The position numbers and the translations under genes were made by a program. Source: Phycisphaerales bacterium (GTDB lineage Bacteria > Planctomycetota > Phycisphaerae > Phycisphaerales > SM1A02). From it: DNA of 55,539 bases. The notes under the pieces are model-generated. The model was given only the letters and a program-made list of their open reading frames with translations, was not told the origin of the DNA and did not search any database. Position 1 is the stretch's first letter; every line of letters begins with the position of its first letter. The stretch is taken from contig JAPKCC010000007.1 of the NCBI GenBank assembly GCA_028823105.1, forward strand, positions 1-55,539, written 5' to 3'. Positions 1-9,219 of the stretch are shown here, one piece after another.

Positions 1-353
1 AAAAGCCCGCACAACACCGTCCTATGAGGTTTCGATCGGTGGGTGTCCCCGATTTCCCGCCCCAGGAGTGGAATGCCTCCGAAGAACGCCGCGAGCCCCG
101 GCACGCCGGCGACCACGATCAGCAGCAGTGCGAGATCCGAAGACGTCGCGATGCACATCCAGACGCTCGCGCTGAGCAGTACGGCGAGCACCACCCCGAT
201 GCGCACTTGGCGGCGCCGGTGCGCAAACCCGGATTCCGCCGCAAAGGTCGTTGGATCCGACGGATCAAAGGAACGCCCGCATTCCGGACACGGGCCGGCC
301 TCGAGACCGGACAGAGCGTATTGGCAGCCGCGACAGTGCATGACCGCGATCAT
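1..353 (-). CDS. Zinc-ribbon two-helix membrane protein (C-terminus cut by window edge)
   Basis: Reading the minus strand from an ATG at 353 gives at least 117 residues with no stop before the window edge, so the gene is partial. The N-terminus holds a four-cysteine zinc ribbon: C7 and C10 in CRGC, C22 and C25 in CPEC, followed by GRSFDPSDP. Two hydrophobic stretches follow, roughly residues 50-70 and 74-98. This head plus membrane segments is a recurring architecture in Phycisphaerae, where its function is unknown. A second in-frame ATG lies at 341, leaving only one residue before the first cysteine pair. The architecture is clear from the sequence; no function can be given. Confidence 0.75.
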   Translation of the reverse strand, partial: MIAVMHCRGCQYALSGLEAGPCPECGRSFDPSDPTTFAAESGFAHRRRQVRIGVVLAVLLSASVWMCIATSSDLALLLIVVAGVPGLAAFFGGIPLLGREIGDTHRSKPHRTVLCGL

Positions 354-508
354 CACAGATCGCGAGCAGGATCACCGGTGACCGGCATTCGCGACCGCGG
401 CGACGTCACTTCCACAAAGAAAACGACGCCGCCGTCATCAAACGGGGGCGTCGAACTTCTGGTCACTGCGAGGAGATCGTCACCGGCGACGACCACGGAG
501 ATTTCGGA

Positions 509-1963
509 TCACTCGGTCCAGAGGGCGAGGAGCATGCCGATGTCCTGGGCGTTGGTATTCCCGTCGCCGTTCACGTCACCGCCGGTGTTTCCGCGACCCC
601 ACGATGCGAGGACCAGACCGAGGTCCGCGGAGTTCACGAGACCGTCGTCGTTGAGATCCGCCGGATTCGCGGGGGGCTCGGGTTCGATCGCCGCGAAGAA
701 GTTCCAGACCTCGCGGGTCGCGTCGATGTCCATGTTGCCCGACACGCCCGGCCAGTCGTGGCCACCACCATTGATCTGGTAGTAATGAAACTCCCGATCG
801 TGGCCCCGACCGGTGTATCGATCGAGCCGGACGGTGCTTCCGTCGTTCGGGTTCGTGTTGGGGAGGAACACACGATCGAGGATGGGTGTTTCGAGCTCAT
901 CGATCCAGAGATCGTTCATCTCCAGAATGGGCCGGTACGCGCCCCAGCCGCCGGAGTTGTTCATGTCTCCATCGAAGTACGTCACATTGTCGTTGGTCCC
1001 GTTCATGGTGAGGATCGGACGACCAAATTCCGGATCACATGACAAGAAGAGCGGATCCAGCATCATGCCGATGATCGGCGCGAAGCCCTTGAAGGTCGAC
1101 GACTCCCGGCAGGCGAGTTGGAAGCACATCTCGGCGCCGTTCGAGAAGCCGGTGACGAAGGTGCGCTCCGGATCGAGGCCCAGCGTTTCCTGAAGATGTA
1201 CCGCGAGCGACGACAGGAAGCCGTCGTCGTCGATGTCGGGCAGCTGCGAATGGAACGCGTAGCCGACATCCCAGAAACGATCATTCCACTGGTCGCGGGT
1301 CCCGTTCGGGAACACCGCCACGAAACCGCCCTCGTCGGCCATCCCACGCCAACCGTAGTTGTTCAACATGTCGTTGTTGCCGCCGCCATAACCATGAAGT
1401 ACCAACACCACCGGTGCGGACTCGGGGAGATCCGCCGGAGTATAGATTCGGTACTGCCGAGTCAGCCCATCGTGCTGAAAGTTGATGTTCGGAGAGTCGG
1501 GCGGCCCTTCGCCGTACTCGACGCTGATCGTTCCGGTACCGCGCTCGTTGTCAAAACCGCCGACTCGAAGCAGATACGTCTCTCCCTCGACTCCTGCGAA
1601 AGCCATTTCGGAGGTATATCCCCCGCAGCCCCCGCCGTCGTCATTACAGGCAAGTAAGGCTCCATCGCATTCGGTGTAGAGCGCGAGCCGGGTGTCAAAG
1701 TCTGCCGAGTCGCAGGTCGACACGATGATGCCGGCCGACTGTTCTGCGGTGAGCGTGAACCAGATGTCCGAACCGAATCCGTTCCCGAAACCTTCGTCGC
1801 ACTCGCCGGGGAGTTCTGGTCCGTCATCGGTCGCGTTGATGGTCGAGAACGCGGTGGTGCCAAAGGAGATTTCAATGGCATTTGAACAGTTGTCGTTGAT
1901 CGATTGAGCGTTCGCAGAAGCGGCCGGCAATGCAAAAGCGAGGATGCAGATGAGTTGTTTCAT
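509..1963 (-). CDS. Secreted PHB-depolymerase/feruloyl-esterase-like hydrolase with dockerin-type C-terminus
   Basis: This is a 484-residue secreted protein. Residues 1-20 are a signal peptide ending ASANAQ. Residues about 25-150 form a cysteine-containing beta domain resembling bacterial pre-peptidase (PPC-like) modules. Residues about 168-425 are an alpha/beta hydrolase of the LpqC/polyhydroxybutyrate depolymerase type (COG3509). The nucleophile is Ser274 in GFSNG, the oxyanion region is LHGYGGG near 189, and Asp325 and His402 (GGGHDW) are plausible triad partners. Residues 434-484 carry two Ca-binding repeats, DLNDDGLVNSADLG and DVNGDGNTNAQDIG, typical of type I dockerin modules. The substrate is unknown: a polyester or an acyl-esterified polysaccharide is likely. 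It is expected in the periplasm or outside the cell. Confidence 0.85.
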   Translation of the reverse strand: MKQLICILAFALPAASANAQSINDNCSNAIEISFGTTAFSTINATDDGPELPGECDEGFGNGFGSDIWFTLTAEQSAGIIVSTCDSADFDTRLALYTECDGALLACNDDGGGCGGYTSEMAFAGVEGETYLLRVGGFDNERGTGTISVEYGEGPPDSPNINFQHDGLTRQYRIYTPADLPESAPVVLVLHGYGGGNNDMLNNYGWRGMADEGGFVAVFPNGTRDQWNDRFWDVGYAFHSQLPDIDDDGFLSSLAVHLQETLGLDPERTFVTGFSNGAEMCFQLACRESSTFKGFAPIIGMMLDPLFLSCDPEFGRPILTMNGTNDNVTYFDGDMNNSGGWGAYRPILEMNDLWIDELETPILDRVFLPNTNPNDGSTVRLDRYTGRGHDREFHYYQINGGGHDWPGVSGNMDIDATREVWNFFAAIEPEPPANPADLNDDGLVNSADLGLVLASWGRGNTGGDVNGDGNTNAQDIGMLLALWTE

Positions 1964-2013
1964 GCATCGAATCTAGCACCTCCGAGGAGGCCGAGCCGCC
2001 GAATAACGAAAAA

Positions 2014-2460
2014 TCAGGGAAGATCAAAAAGCGACTTTTTTATCGTGGAACACTCCCTGAGGAGGTTCGACGAGAGCCGAGCTTGATGACGGTCCATATT
2101 TATTGGATTTTCGATCCGCCGAGCCGATTCCGCAGTATTGGCGCCCCGTCCAGTTTCTCGACCATCGAGGCCTCGTTCCCGCAACGCGTAGGCGGCGGCG
2201 AGCGTCGCGTGACCGCACAGTTCGACCTCCGCATTGGGCGTGAACCAGCGGAGCGCCCATCGATTCGGTCGATCTCCCTTCTCCAGCGGCGCGACAAACG
2301 CGGTCTCTGAGAGGTTCATCCCCGCCGCGATTCCCTGCAGCCGCGATTCGATATCTGCGGCGTCGCATTCACCCAACGGAAGCACGCACACCGCGGCCGG
2401 ATTGCCGGTGAACGGTGGGTCAGTGATGAAGGCGTCGACGACGAAGATCGGAAGGAACAT
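2014..2460 (-). pseudogene. Truncated PhzF-family isomerase
   Basis: From the ATG at 2460 the first roughly 90 residues match the N-terminal lobe of the PhzF/YddE family: VVDAFITDPPFTGNPAAV, NLSETAFV, and FTPNAEVELCGHATLAAAYAL. Family members have two similar lobes and about 260-300 residues, but this frame ends after 148 codons. Beyond about residue 95 (below 2180) neither this frame nor the other two resembles the family, so the second lobe is missing rather than merely frameshifted. The gene lies 25 bp downstream of rsmE on the same strand. I call it a 3'-truncated remnant. A short functional protein cannot be excluded. Confidence 0.65.
2026..2040. other. Short A/T-rich hairpin between esterase and phzF remnant
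   Basis: AAAAAG CGA CTTTTT forms a six-pair stem with a three-base loop at the 3' end of the phzF remnant. It is too AT-rich to be a strong intrinsic terminator in this high-GC genome, but it is the only terminator-like element here. Confidence 0.3.
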
Positions 2461-2485
2461 GCCACGGCTCCGGAGTAGTGGTGGT

Positions 2486-3199
2486 TCAATCGGAATGCAA
2501 CGCGGCGACGATCGCGACCGCCGCGGTTTCGACCCGGAGGACACCATCGCCGATGCGGACCGGAATGACCTTCCGCGCCCGAAGCATCTCGAATTCATCC
2601 GGACTAAAACCGCCTTCGGGTCCCACCAGGACCACCACCAATTCGGCGGAGGCTGCGACGCTGGAGGCGGGCCCACCATCGGCATCGCCCATCACGACCA
2701 TCGCGCTTCTGGACCGAGCGTCTTCGACCGCCTCCCCCAGCGTGAGGGCGTGACGGATCTTCGGAATCCAGGCACGTCGGCTCTGCTTGCATGCTTCGAG
2801 CATCACTCTTCGCCACCGGTCGGTTGGATCCTGTCGTTTGCGATCCTTGGTGACCACGCTGAAGTCGCAATTCAGCGGACGGAACGAGGTAACGCCGAGC
2901 TGGGTCGCCATGTCGAGCATCGTCGACATTCGGTCTCCCTTGGGAAGGCTGGCCGCGAGCTCGATGCATCGCCCGGGCAGCGGCACTCGAACGGCGTCCC
3001 CGACTTCAACCTCCAGATCTCCTCCGACGGCGCGATTTCCCGTCAGAACGGCCTCCGCGGTTGTCCCGTGACCATCGAAAAGCACCACGCGATCACCAGG
3101 CGCGAGCCGCCGCGCGCCGAGGGCGTGCTTCGCCTCCTTCCCATCGAGAAACGCCGCCGAATCCACGGGCGGTATCGAGTCGAGATGAAACCAAGGCAT
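2486..3199 (-). CDS. rsmE: 16S rRNA (uracil-1498-N3)-methyltransferase RsmE
   Basis: RsmE methylates U1498 of 16S rRNA using S-adenosylmethionine and belongs to the SPOUT (knotted) methyltransferases. Family hallmarks are clear: an N-terminal PUA-like part (FHLDS..., KHALGARRLAPGD), LEACKQSRRAWIP in the middle, and the C-terminal knot LVGPEGGFSPDE followed by RIGDGVLRVETA. The length of 237 aa is normal. An in-frame TTG lies at 3214 and ATGs at 3205 and 3199. GGGAG sits eight bases before 3199 and only two before 3205, so 3199 is preferred. rsmJ lies about 120 bp upstream on the same strand, suggesting a small rRNA-modification operon. Confidence 0.93.
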   Translation of the reverse strand: MPWFHLDSIPPVDSAAFLDGKEAKHALGARRLAPGDRVVLFDGHGTTAEAVLTGNRAVGGDLEVEVGDAVRVPLPGRCIELAASLPKGDRMSTMLDMATQLGVTSFRPLNCDFSVVTKDRKRQDPTDRWRRVMLEACKQSRRAWIPKIRHALTLGEAVEDARSRSAMVVMGDADGGPASSVAASAELVVVLVGPEGGFSPDEFEMLRARKVIPVRIGDGVLRVETAAVAIVAALHSD

Positions 3200-3321
3200 C
3201 GCCATCGCTCCCAAGGTAGCCGATCGATCGCCGTCTTCGTCGGCTCACTGGTTTCGTCGGCCGCCGTCCCATCACCGGATCACAACCACCGAGGTCCTGG
3301 AAGCCGGCTTCGATTCCCAAC

Positions 3322-4053
3322 TCAACCGAGCGTGGTTCGGCGTTCCCAGACCGACCAACGAAGCAACTTCGTGGGGATCTCGAAGGTGGGTGACCCCAGC
3401 GGTGTTTCCGGCGTGGGTGCATCCGGAGGTCTTTTTAAGACGATGCGGGACGCCCCGGCCGCATCCGCGGCGACCATCAACGCCACCACTTCGGAGGCGA
3501 CACTCGCGTCACCCACGCCGAGTAAAGATCGAAGCCGCTGCATCGGTTTCGGCGGAAGCGCCGTGGATTTTCGACGCGGCGGAAACATCGGATCGAACAT
3601 CACCAAGGCCGGCGCGAGTCCTCCTCGACGCAGGATCTCGAGCGCCTCTCCACGGTGTATGTCGATCCGCTCGGCAGGCTCGAGACCGGATTCGATCGCT
3701 CGATTCCGGCCGTCTTCGAGCAAGGCCGCGACCACCGGATGTCGCTCGCAGGCGATCACGCGTCGGCTCGATGACGACGCCGCGATTGCTGCATCCGCCC
3801 CCAGGCCCGCGGTGGCATCGATGATCGGTCCGGCCACGTCCGCTAATCCCGAGACGATTCGCCGGAGCGGGTGTCCCGATTCGAGATGGCGGACAAGCGC
3901 CGACTCGATCTCACCCCGGACCCCAGTCCCCGGCCGTTCACCCGGTATCCGGAGTTCGAGCCCCGACGGCCCGATTCCGAGATTCATCCCCGCCGCCTCG
4001 GCGAGGGCCCCGGCGGTGTCTCGATCAGGTTGAATCGGATCCGAATCGCCCAT
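3322..4053 (-). CDS. rsmJ: RsmJ-like class I SAM methyltransferase, 16S rRNA m2G1516
   Basis: This 243-residue protein carries the RsmJ (DUF548) pattern. The SAM-binding loop is DATAGLGADAAIAA, followed by VIACERHPVVAALLEDG and the catalytic-region motif MFDPMFPPRRKS, which matches the YLDPMFPHRxKSA motif of E. coli RsmJ. RsmJ methylates N2 of G1516 in 16S rRNA. The ATG at 4053 is chosen because sequence further upstream in this frame is the antisense of cystathionine beta-synthase. It is divergent from that gene across 126 bp. rRNA methyltransferase activity is family knowledge; the exact target base is inferred. Confidence 0.85.
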   Translation of the reverse strand: MGDSDPIQPDRDTAGALAEAAGMNLGIGPSGLELRIPGERPGTGVRGEIESALVRHLESGHPLRRIVSGLADVAGPIIDATAGLGADAAIAASSSSRRVIACERHPVVAALLEDGRNRAIESGLEPAERIDIHRGEALEILRRGGLAPALVMFDPMFPPRRKSTALPPKPMQRLRSLLGVGDASVASEVVALMVAADAAGASRIVLKRPPDAPTPETPLGSPTFEIPTKLLRWSVWERRTTLG

Positions 4054-4179
4054 GAATCGACTTCCTTTTAGAGTCCCGTCGTGGGATACCCAGGACGGGA
4101 CCGTTCCGCCTTCCGGTGTAGGATACGAGGTCCCAGCCGACGACTCTTGTCGCCGGCGACCGCACGCCGGAGACCATTC

Positions 4180-5577
4180 GTGTCTGATTCCCCCACCGCT
4201 TCGCTCGCCCCCGTGTTTGGCAACATCCTTGACATGATCGGGAACACCCCGATGCTCGAGTTGAAGCGCCTCGACACCGGCCCCTGCCGCCTGTTCGTCA
4301 AGATGGAATCCATGAATCCCGGAAACTCGATCAAGGATCGAATTGCGGTCTACATGATCGACCAGGCCGAGAAGGCTGGAAGTCTGAAGCCTGGTGGACG
4401 CATCGTCGAAGCGACCGCGGGCAACACCGGCCTCGCCCTGGCCCTCATCGCCGCCCAGAAGGGATACGAACTCACGGTCGTGGTGCCCGACAAGATGAGC
4501 GACGAGAAGATCTCCCACCTCCGGGCGATGGGTGCCGAAGTGCATCTCGCCCGAAGCGATGTCGCGAAGGGTCACCCCGAGTACTACCAGGAGGTCGCGG
4601 CGGGAATCGCCGCCGCAGACCCCAATGCGTTCTACATCAACCAGTTTTCCAACGAAGCCAACCCCCAAGCCCACTACGAGACCACCGGCCCTGAGATCTG
4701 GGGCCAGATGGATGGCGACATTGACGCCTTCGTATCGGGCGTCGGCTCCGGTGGCACGGTCAGTGGCGTGGGTCGATATCTGAAGGAACGGAATCCTGCG
4801 GTCCAGATGGTGCTCGCAGATCCCGAAGGTTCCATTCTCGCGCCGAAGGTGAACGACGGACTCGATGTCAAACCGGGATCTTGGCTGGTCGAAGGCATCG
4901 GCGAAGACTTCGTCCCCGACATCCTTGACCTCTCGCTGGTCGATTCCGCGATCGCCATTTCCGACGAAGAGGCCTTTCATACCGCCCGCGAACTTCTTCG
5001 CGTCGAAGGCGTCCTCGCCGGCTCGAGCGTCGGAACCCTGCTCGCCGCCTCTCTTCAGTACTGCCGTGAACAGACCGAGCCAAAGCGGGTCGTGACCCTG
5101 GTCTGCGACAACGGCGCCAAGTACCTCTCCAAGATGTTCAACGACCACTGGATGGTCGACCAGGGTTTCATCAAGCGGGAACGCCATGACGACCTCCGGG
5201 ATCTGATCGGGAGACGTCACCTCGAAAAAGAGGACTACTGCCTCACTCCCGAGCTTCCCCTTCATCTCGCGATCAAGCGGATGCGGATGTACGACGTCAG
5301 TCAGATGGTCATCCTCGATTCGTCAGAGAAACCCCTCGGCATCCTCGACGAATCCGATGTCTTGCTCGCGATGGTGCACGACGACACGAACGCGAATCTC
5401 CCGGTCAGCGACTTTATGACGCGTCGGTTGGAGATCGTCAATCCGGCCGTCAGCATGAATGACCTCGTCCCAATTTTTCGCGCTGACCGAGTTGCGATCG
5501 TCGCCGACGCCGACCATTACTACGGCCTGATCACCCGGATGGACATGATCAACTTCCTCCGTCAACAGGTGCGTTGA
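4180..5577 (+). CDS. Cystathionine beta-synthase (PLP enzyme with C-terminal CBS pair)
   Basis: This enzyme condenses serine and homocysteine to cystathionine. The fold-type II PLP core starts at MIGNTPMLEL. The Schiff-base lysine is K52 in NPGNSIKDR, the substrate loop is TAGNTG, and the phosphate loop is GSGGTVSGVG. Residues from about 340 to 465 form two CBS domains (DVSQMVILDSSEKPLGILDE and VAIVADADHYYGLITRMDM), the regulatory module of full-length cystathionine beta-synthases. That module and the adjacent gamma-lyase gene argue against plain cysteine synthase. The GTG at 4180 gives VSDSPTASLAPV; an open frame extends to 4081 but looks like non-coding sequence. Length 465 aa. Confidence 0.85.
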   Translation: MSDSPTASLAPVFGNILDMIGNTPMLELKRLDTGPCRLFVKMESMNPGNSIKDRIAVYMIDQAEKAGSLKPGGRIVEATAGNTGLALALIAAQKGYELTVVVPDKMSDEKISHLRAMGAEVHLARSDVAKGHPEYYQEVAAGIAAADPNAFYINQFSNEANPQAHYETTGPEIWGQMDGDIDAFVSGVGSGGTVSGVGRYLKERNPAVQMVLADPEGSILAPKVNDGLDVKPGSWLVEGIGEDFVPDILDLSLVDSAIAISDEEAFHTARELLRVEGVLAGSSVGTLLAASLQYCREQTEPKRVVTLVCDNGAKYLSKMFNDHWMVDQGFIKRERHDDLRDLIGRRHLEKEDYCLTPELPLHLAIKRMRMYDVSQMVILDSSEKPLGILDESDVLLAMVHDDTNANLPVSDFMTRRLEIVNPAVSMNDLVPIFRADRVAIVADADHYYGLITRMDMINFLRQQVR

Positions 5578-5634
5578 ACCACAGACCAACCACCGCCTCC
5601 AAACACCTCTCTCACCCGAAGCCTGAACGAACAC

Positions 5635-6861
5635 ATGACCACCCACGACGACGACGGACTCCACTTCGATTCCCGATGTATCCACGGAGGCCAGGCAGTC
5701 TGTGCCGTGACCGGCGCCGTCATGCCGCCGATCTACACCTCGAGCACCTACGCTCAGGAATCGCCCGGCGTCCACAAGGGCTTCGAGTATTCCCGAAGCC
5801 ACAACCTCACGCGGTATAGCTTCGAACGAGCCCTCGCCTCGCTCGAAGGGAGCGGACTCTCCGAATCCGACGACGCCTCGCACGGCGGCTTCGCCTTTGC
5901 CTCCGGGCTCGCGGCGGCCGGCACCTGTCTTGAACTGCTCGACGCCGGCGGCACGGTGATCGCGGGAGACGATCTCTACGGCGGAACCTATCGCCTCCTG
6001 TCGAGCGTGCGTCAACGAACCCAGGGGCTCGACGTCAAGTACGTTGACACCACCGACCCCGCGAACGTGGAGGCGGCACTCGCCACGGTCAATGCCGATG
6101 CCGGCCCGGCCATGGTCTGGCTCGAGACCCCCACCAACCCGACCCTCAAGGTCACGGACATCGCCGCGGTCGCCGCGATCGCCACGCGACACGGGGCGCT
6201 GACGGTAGTCGACAACACCTTCGCAACCCCCGCCCTGCAGCGACCCCTCGAACTCGGCGCCGACATCGTGCTCCACTCGGTGACCAAGTACCTCGGCGGT
6301 CACTCCGACGTGGTGGGCGGCGCCCTTGTGGTCGGAACACCAGAACTGGCAGAGCGCGTTCGGTTCCTCCAGAACTCGGTCGGTTCGATCATGGGACCCT
6401 TCGATTCCTACCTCGCCCTACGAGGCGTCAAGACCCTCGCCCTGCGGATGGCCCGTCACTGCGAGACCGGCATGCGAATCGCCACTTGGCTCGAATCACA
6501 CCCGAAGGTCGAACGAGTGGTCTATCCCGGTCTCCCATCGCATCCCCATCATGACGTCGCGAAACGCCAGATGGCCCTCGACGGAGTCCCCGCCTTCGGA
6601 GGCATGATCACGATCTTCCTGCAGGGCGGGATCGACGAGAGTCGAAGATTCCTGGAGACGGTCCATATGTTCGCGCTCGCGGAAAGCCTCGGGGGCGTCG
6701 AGAGCCTGATCGAACACCCGGCGATCATGACCCATGCGTCGGTTCCGGCGGAGCAACGGGCGGCACTCGGAATCAGTGACAGCCTGGTTCGGCTCTCGGT
6801 GGGTATCGAACACGGCGATGACCTCATCGCGGATCTCGAGCGTGGGCTGAACGCTGTTTGA
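5635..6861 (+). CDS. Cystathionine gamma-lyase / gamma-synthase family PLP enzyme
   Basis: This is a fold-type I Cys/Met-metabolism PLP enzyme of 408 aa. Family landmarks are IHGGQ near the N-terminus, [20 protein letters not shown] (the tyrosine and arginine contact PLP of the neighbouring subunit), [31 protein letters not shown], and the PLP lysine K218 in [15 protein letters not shown]. The C-terminus has [19 protein letters not shown]. It lies 57 bp after cystathionine beta-synthase, so the pair most simply forms a reverse transsulfuration route from homocysteine to cysteine. Lyase and synthase (MetB) members cannot be separated by eye, so lyase is an inference from the neighbour. Confidence 0.85.
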   Translation: MTTHDDDGLHFDSRCIHGGQAVCAVTGAVMPPIYTSSTYAQESPGVHKGFEYSRSHNLTRYSFERALASLEGSGLSESDDASHGGFAFASGLAAAGTCLELLDAGGTVIAGDDLYGGTYRLLSSVRQRTQGLDVKYVDTTDPANVEAALATVNADAGPAMVWLETPTNPTLKVTDIAAVAAIATRHGALTVVDNTFATPALQRPLELGADIVLHSVTKYLGGHSDVVGGALVVGTPELAERVRFLQNSVGSIMGPFDSYLALRGVKTLALRMARHCETGMRIATWLESHPKVERVVYPGLPSHPHHDVAKRQMALDGVPAFGGMITIFLQGGIDESRRFLETVHMFALAESLGGVESLIEHPAIMTHASVPAEQRAALGISDSLVRLSVGIEHGDDLIADLERGLNAV

Positions 6862-6944
6862 GCAATCGCACTTGATCCCTCACCAGGCGCCGAGTCTCCT
6901 TGTCAGCCTCAACGCCCTTCGACACCATGTGAACTGGAATTCCG

Positions 6945-8435
6945 ATGGCACCAAAAAGGAAAGGCGGCACTCCCGCCGACCGTGCCCGCGCCATCGAGAC
7001 CGCTCAGGGACTGCTTGCTGCCGGTCGCTTGGCCGAAGCCGAAGAACTCCTTCGGCGGGGTATCCCATCGCCATCGAAAGATGCCCAAGCGCTCCGGCTC
7101 CGCGGATGGATCGCCGAACGAAATAACCAGCCCGCCGAGATGAAGGCGTTGGCCGAGAAATCACTTCGCATCGAGTCGCACCCCGAAGGCCACCTGATTC
7201 TCGCCCAGTATCACCTCCGCAACGACGAATCTGATCTGGCGCTCGCCTCAGCAGAAGCCGCCCTGGAGGTGGACCCGAACCATCGCCCCACCCGGATGAT
7301 GCTGTCGGCGATTCTCCTCGAACGCGGCCGGATCGAGGACGCTGCGACGGTGATCGTTCCGCTCCAGACCGACCCCCCGACCGACGCGGCAGAGGCCAGA
7401 AGGCTCGGCTACACCGAGGCGAACATCCTCTCCCGCGGTGGAGACTTTCAAGCCGCGATCGATCATCTCGACTCAACGGTGCTTGCCGACCCGTCCCTGC
7501 ACGGTGAACGGAAGCCGGGCCTGGCACTCAAGGCCAAGATCCTCGACCAACTCGGCCGTTATGAAGAAGCCTTCGTGGCCGCAGAGACCTTCAACGCGAT
7601 GGAGCGAGTCCCCTTCGATGCCCACCGGTTCAAACGGGAGATCGACGGGATCATCAACCAGTACGACCGGGAGACGCTCGATCGTTTCCCGATCGGATTC
7701 GAGAGCGATCTGCCAGTGTTCGTCACCGGCATGCCGAGAAGCGGCACCAGCCTTGTCGATCGGATCATCGATGCCCATCCGATGGCCGGCGGCGTCGGAG
7801 AGTTCACGGGCATCGAACAGGTCGCGGCCCGCCTGCAGGCGGAGACCGATCCACGCCTGCCGGTACCGGAGTGCTTCGGAAGCATGCAGTCGCCGCAATG
7901 GAAGGCCGAGGGCGAACGCTACGTCCAGCGACTTCGACGCATGATGCCCGGAGCGGAACGAGTGGTGAACAAATCGCTGATGAACGCCAATCTGCTGGGA
8001 GTGATCGCCCGCCTTCTCCCCGGCAGCCGAGTCATCCACGTGCTCCGCGATCCGCGTGATGTCGCGATCTCCTGCATGATGGGGGAATTCAGACCGAGTG
8101 CGATGCCTTGGACGACACGTCTCGACTGGATCGCATCCGTCTGGGACACCTCCCGCCGATTGATGAACCACTGGGAGAAGGTGCTCGATCTGCCCATCCT
8201 CGAAGTCCGCTACGAGAATCTCGTCGCCGATCCCGCGACCGAGTTCCCTCGGATCATCGACTTTCTCGGTCTGCCTTGGGACGACGCCTGTCTCGAATTT
8301 CATGCGACGGGAAGACCGCTCAGAACGCTGAGCCATGACCAGGTCTGTCGCCCGCTTTACACCAGCAGCGTCGGTCGCCATGCCCACTACGCGAACGAAA
8401 TCGCCGACGTCGAGTGGCCAGTCCTCGACCCCTGA
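6945..8435 (+). CDS. TPR-repeat sulfotransferase
   Basis: This 496-residue protein has two parts. Residues about 10-225 are helical repeats of TPR type (AQGLLAAGRLAEAEELLRRG, LALASAEAALEVDPNHRP, ILDQLGRYEEAFVAAETF). Residues about 250-490 are a PAPS-dependent sulfotransferase: the 5'-phosphosulfate loop is GMPRSGTSLVD at 262-272, and the 3'-phosphate region is VIHVLRDPRDVAISCMM. Such TPR-sulfotransferases are common in planctomycetes; the acceptor, possibly a glycan or protein, is unknown. GGAA five bases before the ATG supports the start. The gene ends seven bases from the convergent 8443-9219 gene, leaving no space for a terminator between them. Confidence 0.85.
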   Translation: MAPKRKGGTPADRARAIETAQGLLAAGRLAEAEELLRRGIPSPSKDAQALRLRGWIAERNNQPAEMKALAEKSLRIESHPEGHLILAQYHLRNDESDLALASAEAALEVDPNHRPTRMMLSAILLERGRIEDAATVIVPLQTDPPTDAAEARRLGYTEANILSRGGDFQAAIDHLDSTVLADPSLHGERKPGLALKAKILDQLGRYEEAFVAAETFNAMERVPFDAHRFKREIDGIINQYDRETLDRFPIGFESDLPVFVTGMPRSGTSLVDRIIDAHPMAGGVGEFTGIEQVAARLQAETDPRLPVPECFGSMQSPQWKAEGERYVQRLRRMMPGAERVVNKSLMNANLLGVIARLLPGSRVIHVLRDPRDVAISCMMGEFRPSAMPWTTRLDWIASVWDTSRRLMNHWEKVLDLPILEVRYENLVADPATEFPRIIDFLGLPWDDACLEFHATGRPLRTLSHDQVCRPLYTSSVGRHAHYANEIADVEWPVLDP

Positions 8436-8442
8436 GTGGTGA

Positions 8443-9219
8443 TCAGCCCCGAGGCGTCGCCACCCATCGGCCGTCGCGCCAGTACGGCAGCAGCTCCCCG
8501 TCGAGGAGCATCTCATCGATTCGATCGACCCGAATTTCGAGCAATGGTTCATCGCCGTCCAGATCGAGCATGCTCGACCAGGTTCTCTGGTTGCCTTGAA
8601 GGAGACCGGCTTCGATCCGGAGCATCGCGAGAATCTCGTCTTCGGCGAGATCGGGCCTCGATCGAGACGACCGTCGAGATTGTTCGGCAAGCCACTTCAC
8701 GCCTCCCGGCAATGAAGCGTCCCAGGTCTTCAGCAAACGCAGGCGGATCGGATCATCCACCAGTTGGCGCAATTTTGAGGTTCGTCCGGTTCGAAAGCCT
8801 CCGAACGCCTCACTGATTTCCAGCGCCGTCAACGGATCGACCGTCGTCCGATCTGCCGCGCCACCGGGTCGCGTGATGCCGTCACCGAGCATCGCCGCCG
8901 CGGCCCGAAGTCGATCCGCCGCTCGTAGGTCGGTCGTCAAGGTCGCGAGGGCCAGGGCCGCGGAGGCACCAAGGCCCTCGGGGTCGATCCGCCCGGCAAT
9001 TCCAAAGAGCCGCCGCGCAATCGCCCGTTGCTCATCAGTCGCCGCGGCATCGGCCACTTCTTCGCCGAGTTCGAAGTACTCGAGCGGGCGAGCGGGGTCG
9101 AGCACCGACAATCTCGACGTCCAGTCCTTCGCCTCCGAACCCATCGGCGCTGCGGCGATCAAACCGAAAGCGAAGCTCACCAGAACCGAAGCTCCAAGGG
9201 TCATGACGTGGTTTCTCAT
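8443..9219 (-). CDS. Secreted protein of unknown function, last gene of the ExbBD-VWA operon
   Basis: This is a 258-residue protein with a signal peptide (VLVSFAFGLIAAAPMGSEA) and no family I recognise. The middle is alanine- and leucine-rich and helical (TDEQRAIARRLFGIAGRIDPEGLGASAALALATL), and the C-terminal third is mixed (LEIRVDRIDEMLLDGELLPYW). Its ATG overlaps the stop of the upstream 1030-residue gene in an ATGA, so it is probably translationally coupled to it and belongs to the same envelope system. A periplasmic location is inferred from the signal peptide. Confidence 0.75.
   Translation of the reverse strand: MRNHVMTLGASVLVSFAFGLIAAAPMGSEAKDWTSRLSVLDPARPLEYFELGEEVADAAATDEQRAIARRLFGIAGRIDPEGLGASAALALATLTTDLRAADRLRAAAAMLGDGITRPGGAADRTTVDPLTALEISEAFGGFRTGRTSKLRQLVDDPIRLRLLKTWDASLPGGVKWLAEQSRRSSRSRPDLAEDEILAMLRIEAGLLQGNQRTWSSMLDLDGDEPLLEIRVDRIDEMLLDGELLPYWRDGRWVATPRG

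Noticed and set aside
24-782. Plus-strand open frame at the left edge
   Set aside because: It crosses the zinc-ribbon gene and the esterase 3' end in antisense, with no family signal.
2234-4033. Long plus-strand open frame (599 codons)
   Set aside because: It is the antisense of rsmE and rsmJ, which carry clear motifs; the product is Arg/Ser-rich nonsense.
4054-5265. Upstream extension of the rsmJ frame on the minus strand
   Set aside because: It is the antisense of cystathionine beta-synthase. RsmJ homology begins after the ATG at 4053.
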